A DNA stretch of 9,888 bases. Origin: JAYZVT01 sp050248375. GTDB lineage: Bacteria > Pseudomonadota > Alphaproteobacteria > Rhizobiales > Methyloligellaceae. Made by a program: the position numbers and the translations under genes. The stretch is taken from positions 1-9,888 of the forward strand of contig JBFWSL010000143.1 of assembly GCA_050248375.1 (NCBI GenBank), given 5' to 3'. The notes under the pieces are model-generated. The model made no database searches. It worked only from the letters and a program-made list of their open reading frames with translations, and was not told the origin of the DNA. Shown in pieces: positions 1-4,827 of this stretch; the first letter of the stretch is position 1; every line of letters begins with the position of its first letter.

Positions 1-1218
1 TTCGAAGGCTTTCAGGCGCTTGTAGATGGAAATCAGCTCCACGATCGTGGTCCAGGAGCTGACCAGGAACTGGAAGGACGACTCCACGCGGTTAAAGGCG
101 CGGATGATCTGCTGCATGATGCCGAGCGTTATGCCGCCGGCGACGATGGTCGGGGCCAGCGCCACATAGGGCACCAGAACGCTGGCCTGCAGGTAGCCGT
201 AGCGCACCACGTTGAAATAGAGGTAGTTGAAGTAGAGCCGGAAATAGTTCTGCCGCACATGGGTGAACAGCTCCTTCAGCGTCGGCGCGTCGGCGCGGTT
301 GGCGTGATCCTCGCCGAACACCAGTTCCTTGCGGTAGGCGGCCTCCACGCGCTGGTTGCGGAATTCCAGGCCCGGCAGCCGGATGCCGGCCAGCGCCAGC
401 ATTGCCGTGCCGAAGGCCGCCCAGAAGATGGCGACGAACACCAGCGCCTGCGGCACATCGCCGATGATGGGCAGCGACTTCACATGCGCCGACAGGCCCC
501 ACAGGATCGGCAGGAAGGCGATGAGGGTCATGACGGAGTCGATCAGCCGCACGCCGAGGCTTTCCGTGATGGTGGCGAAGCGCATGGTGTCTTCCTGCAC
601 TCGCTGGGCCGCGCCCTCCACATGCCGCAACTGGCCCCACCGGTCGACATAGTAGTGGTTCATCGCCGTGCGCCAGCGGAACACATAATGGCTGACCATG
701 AAGTGATTGAGCACCGCCACGGTGATGGCCACGCCGGCGATACCGCCGAAGGTGATGAGCTGGCCGAAGAACTCGCCCTGTGTCACCGCGCCGGGTGTGC
801 CCAGCGCCTTTTGCACCATGTCGTAGAAAGTGCCGAACCAGGCATTGATCATCACGTCGATCTGTACCTGGAACCAGGTGACGAAGACGATGACCAGGGA
901 CACCAGAACCGACCAGCGGAACCAGGGATGCGGTTCGATCCGGCTCCACGCCGTCGCGAACAGCGCCCCGCACAGGATCATGTACTGGTAGAGCCAGGCA
1001 TCCACCGCGTATTTGGTCGCTTCGGTGAAGACCTTGCGCTGTTCGTCGGTTGCGCCGTCCGCGAGCTGGTCGGGAAAGCCGAATCCGATGAGGCCGCCCA
1101 GACTGAGCGACGAGCCAAGACCGCGGCCAATGGTGTACCAGAAGGCGATGCAGATGACCGTCCACGCGAGCATGGAGGTGAAGAACAGTTTCGGACGCGG
1201 AAAGAAGGAGGAAAACAT
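1..1218 (-). CDS. sbmA: SbmA/BacA-family peptide antibiotic transporter (3' end cut by window)
   Basis: This is an inner-membrane, proton-driven importer of peptides. In E. coli and rhizobia the family takes up microcins, proline-rich peptides and bleomycin, and BacA matters for symbiosis and envelope state. The 406 visible residues align from the first codon (MFSSFFPRP) with remembered E. coli SbmA, which is also about 406 aa. The family core is intact: SHYVFRWRTAMN near 176-187, RHVEGAAQRVQEDTMRF near 198-214, and LPGLEFRNQRVEAAYRKELV near 281-300. Several hydrophobic membrane segments are visible (about 11-30, 78-92, 103-122, 155-172, 227-244, 258-280). The reading ends at ...YKRLKAFE, where E. 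coli SbmA has only a short tail left, so little is missing. The start at 1218 has GAGAGGGG roughly ten bases upstream. It lies 150 bp downstream of bufC on the same strand, so it could be co-transcribed or have its own promoter. bacA is an equally valid symbol. Confidence 0.95.
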   Translation of the reverse strand, partial: MFSSFFPRPKLFFTSMLAWTVICIAFWYTIGRGLGSSLSLGGLIGFGFPDQLADGATDEQRKVFTEATKYAVDAWLYQYMILCGALFATAWSRIEPHPWFRWSVLVSLVIVFVTWFQVQIDVMINAWFGTFYDMVQKALGTPGAVTQGEFFGQLITFGGIAGVAITVAVLNHFMVSHYVFRWRTAMNHYYVDRWGQLRHVEGAAQRVQEDTMRFATITESLGVRLIDSVMTLIAFLPILWGLSAHVKSLPIIGDVPQALVFVAIFWAAFGTAMLALAGIRLPGLEFRNQRVEAAYRKELVFGEDHANRADAPTLKELFTHVRQNYFRLYFNYLYFNVVRYGYLQASVLVPYVALAPTIVAGGITLGIMQQIIRAFNRVESSFQFLVSSWTTIVELISIYKRLKAFE

Positions 1219-1275
1219 GGCGGGAGCCCCTCTCTGGCCAGGCGACGGGCAAACATAAGGCAAATCCGGCGCGGT

Positions 1276-1306
1276 TACGCGCGGATTCCTTTAGAAGGGG
1301 ATGCAT
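1276..1306 (-). promoter_or_regulatory. Possible ECF-type promoter upstream of sbmA (weak)
   Basis: In the 150-bp gap between bufC and sbmA the minus strand carries ATGCATCC (1306-1299). The same 8-mer occurs at the candidate promoter of bufA (3509-3502). A CGTA follows at 1279-1276, but the spacer is 19 bases here against 16 at bufA, so the pair is not a consistent match. A shared 8-mer between two gaps of this size is not rare by chance. The rest of the gap (1219-1368) contains no gene that I can see. I infer only that sbmA might share the bufA regulator. Confidence 0.2.
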
Positions 1307-1368
1307 ATTGGGGGCGACAGGCCCCTGGGTACAGGGAAGTTTGGCGGAAAAAACTTGAGTTGCCGGGG

Positions 1369-2181
1369 TCAGCCGCGGACCCTGGATCCAGGCACCCGGG
1401 ACACCTCGGGGCCACGCGCCAGCAGGCCGCTCTCGATCCAGCCGTGGAGATAGCCGGCCGCTTTCAGGGCCGCCTCGTCCTCTCCGGTGTGCATGGACAT
1501 CATCTCGCACAGGACGCCGAAGCTGACGCCGTTGCCGGCTTCGTCCCACATCATCGCCTCCGCGCCCGGGAGCACGCGAAAGGTCGAGGTCGTATCGTCG
1601 CGCCAGACGATGACGGGAACGGGCTCGGGCAGCCGGACGGCTTCGGGTGGTGTCCTGCCATCGCGCAGCGCCAGCCAGATTTCGGCGGCGTTCGTTGCAA
1701 GCGCGATGCGCCGGGTCGCGGGGTGGGGAGTGAATTCGAGTCGCGCCCAGTCCTCGGGCGCCACGGCCGTCAGGTCGGCGAGCGTTACCGTCTCGGCCTC
1801 GCCTTCGTCGAACACGTCGTTCAGTGCGCGCTCCAGCGCCGCCAGGTCGGCGAGCACGGGCTGGTCCTTGTAGGGAGGGGTGCCGCCCAGGAACTCGGGC
1901 AGCTTGGCCGCGAACCACCGGGCGGAAAAAGTCCGGGAAGGGTGAGCGGCGATATAGGCCCGCGCTACGGCGTTGAACTGTTCATCGCCAAGATAGGCAT
2001 GCAGCTTTTCGTGGTCGCTCGCGATCACGTCCACCAGCCGGCCCGCATAGGCGTTGCGGTAGACACCGAACAGGATGTCCCGCTTTTCCTTCGACGAGTC
2101 GGTGAATTCCGCCAGGATGCCGTCGTCGCCGTCCACGACGCCGCGCTGGAAGCGCTCCTGAAGCTCCTTGAGGCCGGTCAT
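1369..2181 (-). CDS. bufC: BufC-like DUF2063 (HvfC/BufC) protein, partner of the MNIO enzyme
   Basis: This 270-aa protein belongs to the DUF2063 family, which accompanies MNIO (DUF692) enzymes and is thought to help them recognise or bind the precursor peptide. The N-terminal half carries the family pattern: RFQRGVV near 10-16, VYRNAYAGRLVDVIASDHEKL near 41-61, and ARAYIAAHPSRTFSARWFAAKLPEFL near 73-98. These are followed by LADLAALERALNDVF. The C-terminal third is more variable and ends in a basic tail. An in-frame ATG exists at 2352, but I chose 2181. It forms an ATGA overlap with the bufB stop and has GGAGG at 2193-2189, seven bases upstream. The longer version would add residues encoded inside bufB that do not look like family sequence. 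The overlap implies translational coupling and matched amounts of BufB and BufC. No signal peptide is seen, so it should act in the cytoplasm. Confidence 0.88.
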   Translation of the reverse strand: MTGLKELQERFQRGVVDGDDGILAEFTDSSKEKRDILFGVYRNAYAGRLVDVIASDHEKLHAYLGDEQFNAVARAYIAAHPSRTFSARWFAAKLPEFLGGTPPYKDQPVLADLAALERALNDVFDEGEAETVTLADLTAVAPEDWARLEFTPHPATRRIALATNAAEIWLALRDGRTPPEAVRLPEPVPVIVWRDDTTSTFRVLPGAEAMMWDEAGNGVSFGVLCEMMSMHTGEDEAALKAAGYLHGWIESGLLARGPEVSRVPGSRVRG

Positions 2182-3065
2182 TCCGCGGCCTCCAGGGCAG
2201 GGCGCTCCCGCCCCTTCAGCACTCTCGCTGCCATGGCGCGGGCCTGGTCCAGTTCGGCGGTGAGTTCCGCGAACGGCGGAATGTCGTCGTCCCGCTCGAT
2301 CATGGTGGAGACCGGACCGAAGCGCTTGAGCGCGTAGTCGTAGAGTTCCCACACGTCGCCGGTTACCGCCGCGTCGTGGGTGTCGATGATATGCGTGCCC
2401 ATGTGGCTGTGGCCGGCGATGTGGAATTGCACGACGCGGTCGGCCGGTACGCCGTCAACGAAGTCCTTCGGATCGAATTCGTGGTTGAAGGAGTTCACAT
2501 AGACGTTGTTCACGTCGAACAGGAGCCAGCAGCCGGTTCGCCGGGTGAGCTCGGAAATGAACTCCCACTCGGTCAGCTCCGACCGCCCGAAGTTCACGTA
2601 GCTGGAGACGTTCTCCAGCGTCAGCGCCCGGCCGAGAAAATCCTGCACCCGGCCGACGCGGTCGCAGACGTGATCCAGCGCCTCTTTCGTGTAGGGCACC
2701 GGCAGCAGGTCATGCAGGTTGATCCCATGCACGCCGGTCCAGCACAGATGATCGGAAATCCACCTGGGCTGCACGCGATCGGCAAGTCCCTTCAGCCGGC
2801 GCAGGTATTCGAGGTCCAGCGGCGCCGTCGAGGCGATGGACAGCGACACGCCATGCATGACGACCGGATAGCGGTCGCGAATCCGGTCGAGGATGCGCAG
2901 GGGCTGGCCGCCCTCGATCATGTAGTTCTCGGAAATCACCTCGAACCAGTCCACCGCGGGCCAATGATCCAGGATGTCCCGATAGTGCTGGCTGCGCAGG
3001 CCAAGACCGAAGCCCAGATAGGGCGGCTTGCCCGTATTCGTGCCGGTCTGCGCCGCAACCGTCAT
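2178..3065 (-). CDS. bufB: BufB-like MNIO (DUF692) multinuclear iron oxygenase
   Basis: This 295-aa protein is of typical length for DUF692. Enzymes of this family use a multinuclear iron site to oxidise cysteines in ribosomal peptides. In bufferins the products are thiooxazole-type groups that bind copper. Metal-ligand motifs of the TIM-barrel fold appear in the expected order: E46/N47 (SENYM), H71 (MHGVSLS), S104-D105-H106 (SDHLCW), E151-N152 (ENVSSY), D184 with N186-N187 (DVNNVYVN), H216 and H219 (HIAGHS), D228/H230 (DTHD), and E257-D259 (ERDD). I see no missing ligand. There is no signal peptide, so modification would precede export of BufA. The ATG at 3065 has GGGAGG about nine bases upstream. 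The gene lies 85 bp after bufA, with a strong hairpin between them, and overlaps bufC by ATGA. The substrate is assigned from context. Confidence 0.93.
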   Translation of the reverse strand: MTVAAQTGTNTGKPPYLGFGLGLRSQHYRDILDHWPAVDWFEVISENYMIEGGQPLRILDRIRDRYPVVMHGVSLSIASTAPLDLEYLRRLKGLADRVQPRWISDHLCWTGVHGINLHDLLPVPYTKEALDHVCDRVGRVQDFLGRALTLENVSSYVNFGRSELTEWEFISELTRRTGCWLLFDVNNVYVNSFNHEFDPKDFVDGVPADRVVQFHIAGHSHMGTHIIDTHDAAVTGDVWELYDYALKRFGPVSTMIERDDDIPPFAELTAELDQARAMAARVLKGRERPALEAAE

Positions 3066-3102
3066 GTCGCTATGCCTCCCGCTGCCTCGCCAGCATCGGA
3101 GA

Positions 3103-3135
3103 GGGCCCGCCGGAATTCAAGCGGCCGGCGGGCCC
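3103..3135 (-). repeat. Perfect 11-bp inverted repeat (hairpin) between bufA and bufB
   Basis: GGGCCCGCCGG at 3103-3113 and its exact reverse complement CCGGCGGGCCC at 3125-3135 flank an 11-base loop. The RNA stem would be eleven nearly all-GC pairs. On the transcribed strand no T-run follows, so it does not look like a complete intrinsic terminator. It starts 16 bases after the bufA stop. The likely role is to protect the 3' end of the bufA message or to attenuate read-through, making more precursor peptide than enzyme. That role is inference; the repeat itself is read directly. Confidence 0.8.
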
Positions 3136-3150
3136 GTATCCGCCGGACGG

Positions 3151-3417
3151 TCAGGACTTCTTCGGCTCGAGGCTGCCTTTCTGGGCGGTGCATTCGGCCT
3201 TGGTGACCGAAATGAAACCCTGGCCCTTGCAGGCATTCTTGCCCTTGCAGTCGTTGGACGCGGTCTTGCAGGCGCCATGGCCCTTGCAGGCGTTCACGCC
3301 GTAGCAGTGGACCTTCTCGTCCGCCGCGGACGCAGCCGGAGCGAAGGCCATGCCGCTCATCACCAGCGCGGCCGCCGCCGCCGCGATCGTGGCGCCAGAC
3401 TTCTTGGACAGTTTCAT
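3151..3417 (-). CDS. bufA2: BufA2-like bufferin precursor peptide (cysteine-rich, secreted)
   Basis: This 88-aa protein has a clear Sec signal peptide: basic MKLSKK start, an alanine-rich hydrophobic stretch, and an ASA cleavage site around residue 31. The mature part has six cysteines (38, 44, 50, 57, 63, 76) in a repeated pattern: CYGVNACKG, ACKT, DCKGKNACKGQGF, and a final C76. Spacing between the first five is 6, 6, 7 and 6 residues. The pattern matches the BufA2 type of bufferin, a periplasmic copper-binding peptide matured by an MNIO enzyme, and the next two genes encode that machinery. The start at 3417 is supported by GGGAGG at 3431-3426, eight bases upstream. An upstream in-frame ATG at 3474 would add a stretch with no secretory character. 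The mature tail is lysine-rich (EPKKS). The exact modified cysteines and the metal cannot be read from sequence. Confidence 0.9.
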   Translation of the reverse strand: MKLSKKSGATIAAAAAALVMSGMAFAPAASAADEKVHCYGVNACKGHGACKTASNDCKGKNACKGQGFISVTKAECTAQKGSLEPKKS

Positions 3418-3425
3418 CTGTGGAA

Positions 3426-3468
3426 CCTCCCAATGGGGTTGGAGTGGGCCGGGAGGGCTGCGCCTCCC
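3426..3468 (-). promoter_or_regulatory. bufA leader hairpin and Shine-Dalgarno with alternative pairing
   Basis: Reading the minus strand, GGGAGG (3468-3463), a six-base loop and CCTCCC (3456-3451) form a perfect six-pair hairpin. Further down, the ribosome binding site of bufA is again GGGAGG (3431-3426), eight bases before the ATG. The single CCTCCC can pair either with the first GGGAGG, leaving the ribosome site free, or with the ribosome site, hiding it. This is the geometry of a simple on/off leader, but each helix is only six pairs. The hairpin with the short loop should be favoured, so regulation is a hypothesis. Confidence 0.4.
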
Positions 3469-3481
3469 ATGCACCGGTAGC

Positions 3482-3507
3482 TACGGGCCGGTAGGAGAGG
3501 CGGATGC
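3482..3507 (-). promoter_or_regulatory. Candidate ECF-sigma promoter of the buf operon
   Basis: On the minus strand, GCATCC (3507-3502) is followed after exactly 16 bases by CGTA (3485-3482). ECF promoters often have a -35 ending in CC and a CGT-type -10 at about this spacing. The predicted transcript would start near 3476, giving a leader of about 58 bases before bufA. An AT-rich tract (3522-3547), exceptional in this GC-rich window, lies just upstream. The ECF sigma gene sits immediately upstream on the same strand, which makes it the likely user. No second well-spaced copy was found before the sigma gene. Confidence 0.4.
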
Positions 3508-3523
3508 ATCACGAAGTCGTGAT
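3508..3523. promoter_or_regulatory. Perfect 16-bp dyad abutting the candidate bufA -35 element
   Basis: ATCACGA-AG-TCGTGAT is a perfect inverted repeat with 7-bp arms and a 2-bp centre. It directly abuts the proposed -35 box and lies next to the AT-rich tract following the anti-sigma gene. The arrangement suits a dimeric DNA-binding regulator. As RNA it could form a six-pair stem with loop ACTT, but no T-run follows on either strand, so a terminator is less likely. Confidence 0.4.
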
Positions 3524-3545
3524 AATATAAAAACAAGAATTTAAA

Positions 3546-4283
3546 TCAGGGTGTTAGCTTCATAAGGTCGCCCGCATACATGACCTTGCCCATGGGCTTT
3601 CCGCCAGCCCCGCCCCGCGGTTCCAGGCTGATCGCCAGCTTTATGCGCTCGTCCGGATTGGGCATGTCCATCTTGTCCGGCATCGGCATGGCCATGTACT
3701 GGCCCGGCGGCACGATGCCGAGCGTCTTGGGCTCCGCGCCATCCTTGAGCAGCCACAGTTCGTAGTCCTGGTTCTCGGGCGGATGCGGAATGAGCGTGCG
3801 GACCATCATCTTCTGCGTGTCGGGCTCCACCGTCACCACGAAGCCGTAGGTGCCGGCATCGCCCATGAGCATGGCCACATACCGGCTGGGTTCACCCGCC
3901 GGCGGCCGTCCCGGCGCATTTATCCCCCCGATCCAGAGCGCCAGCGCCAGAGCCGCCGCCGCGCCCGAAGCCAGCGCGCCGATGCGCCAGGCCGCGAGCC
4001 GGCGCTCCAGCGACGCCACGGCATCGTCGATCACGCCCCGCATGCTGCGGCTGCGCGGTGCGACCGGGGGCAGCGAGGCCTCGATGCGGCTCCACAGGCG
4101 GTCGGGAGCCGGCGTCTCGGGCGTGGCCTCGGCGAGCGGCGCCAACCGCTTCTCCCAGGCCTCGACCTGGGCCCGGAACACGGAATCCTGCCGCAGCCGG
4201 CGCTCCGCGGCCTCGCGGTCCGCACCGGTCAGCGTGCCGAGCGCATACTCGGCCGCCAGCAGTTCGTTGTCAGGCCGGGCCAT
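3546..4283 (-). CDS. RskA-family membrane anti-sigma factor
   Basis: This 245-aa protein would hold the ECF sigma factor at the membrane until a periplasmic signal releases it. The N-terminal anti-sigma domain shows the RskA-type pattern LLAAEYALGTLTGADREAAERRL (residues 8-30). One transmembrane segment lies at about 99-121. The C-terminal half (122-245) is an RskA-like domain with DYELWLLKDG near 173-182 and a terminal Gly/Met-rich stretch. The periplasmic part has no cysteine and one histidine. It is rich in methionine: twelve in about 124 residues, five of them at 197, 199, 201, 205 and 207 (MAMPMPDKMDM). Methionine clusters are a known way to bind Cu(I), so direct copper sensing is a testable idea, not a known property of the family. 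The gene overlaps the sigma gene by 14 bp and has AAGGAG (4299-4294) ten bases before its ATG. It is not the NrsF type that pairs with SigF in Caulobacter. Confidence 0.88.
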   Translation of the reverse strand: MARPDNELLAAEYALGTLTGADREAAERRLRQDSVFRAQVEAWEKRLAPLAEATPETPAPDRLWSRIEASLPPVAPRSRSMRGVIDDAVASLERRLAAWRIGALASGAAAALALALWIGGINAPGRPPAGEPSRYVAMLMGDAGTYGFVVTVEPDTQKMMVRTLIPHPPENQDYELWLLKDGAEPKTLGIVPPGQYMAMPMPDKMDMPNPDERIKLAISLEPRGGAGGKPMGKVMYAGDLMKLTP

Positions 4284-4821
4284 TGTCGAGGCACTCCTTG
4301 ACCTTCATCAGTCCGCGCCGGATGCGGCTTTTCACCGTTCCCACCGGCGCCTCCAGCCGCGAGGCGATCTCTTCATGCGTGTAGCCATAATAGTAGGCCA
4401 GCAGCAGGCAGTTCTGCTCCGCCTCCTCGATATGCTTCATGCAGGCCAGCAGCGCCGACAGCTCTTGGCTCTGGTTCGTCAGGGCGAAGGGGTCCGGCGC
4501 CGTATCCGGCTCCTGCTCGAAGCCGCTTTCCTCGCCAAGGGACACCTCGGTGCGCTTGCGAAGCAGGTCGATCGACCGGTTCCGGACAATTGCCGACATC
4601 CAGCTCATCGGCGATCCCGCCTCCGGGCGGTAATCGCCGGCGCCGTTCCAGATGCGGATAAAGCTGTCCTGCACCGCGTCCTCCGCCAGTTCGGACCGTC
4701 TCAGGATACGAATGGCGACGCCGAACAGTTTCCCGCTGGTGGCCGTGTAGAGCGCCATGAAGGCCTGCCGGTCGCCCCTGGCGACCGCGGAGAGGAGGGC
4801 TTTCAGGGACCGCTCCGCCAT
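4270..4821 (-). CDS. ECF (group IV) RNA polymerase sigma factor, SigK/RpoE-like
   Basis: This 183-aa protein is an extracytoplasmic-function sigma factor. Region 2 spans about 20-90, with DAVQDSFIRIWN (48-59) and the -10 reading segment MSAIVRNRSIDLLRKR (75-90). Region 4 spans about 120-178, with the helix-turn-helix YTHEEIASRLEAPVGTVKSRIRRG (147-170). There is no extra C-terminal sensor domain. Its partner is the overlapping RskA-type anti-sigma gene, and the first genes downstream are the bufferin operon, its most likely target. The ATG at 4821 lies only 6 bp after the adenylate cyclase stop and has a poor Shine-Dalgarno sequence, which suggests translational coupling to the cyclase. The ECF subgroup cannot be fixed without a profile search. 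Confidence 0.92.
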   Translation of the reverse strand: MAERSLKALLSAVARGDRQAFMALYTATSGKLFGVAIRILRRSELAEDAVQDSFIRIWNGAGDYRPEAGSPMSWMSAIVRNRSIDLLRKRTEVSLGEESGFEQEPDTAPDPFALTNQSQELSALLACMKHIEEAEQNCLLLAYYYGYTHEEIASRLEAPVGTVKSRIRRGLMKVKECLDNGPA

Positions 4822-4827
4822 GGGATA

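Noticed and set aside
1340..1385. Possible intrinsic terminator after bufC (GGGTC...GACCC stem near the stop and a T6 run on the minus strand at 1349-1354)
   Set aside because: The stem is only five pairs and lies about eleven bases from the T-run. The nearer AACT-CA-AGTT element is too short to fold. Not strong enough to list as a terminator.
92..1918. 608-aa minus-strand open frame crossing from bufC into sbmA
   Set aside because: It is out of frame with both proteins, which have clear homology in their own frames. Its composition is Arg/His-rich shadow sequence.
259..2337. 692-aa open frame on the plus strand
   Set aside because: It runs antisense through sbmA, the gap and bufC. It has low-complexity His/Arg/Gly composition and no family motif, as expected of a frame shadow in GC-rich coding DNA.
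2182..2352. Longer bufC reading with start at 2352
   Set aside because: The extra residues fall inside bufB in another frame and are Arg/Gly-rich. The ATG at 2181 has a good ribosome site and an ATGA overlap.
3474..3488. CCGGTAG direct repeats (3474-3480 and 3488-3494) and GTAGCTAC palindrome in the bufA upstream region
   Set aside because: They are short, overlap the predicted -10 region, and have no further copies in the window. Recorded only as a possible secondary site.
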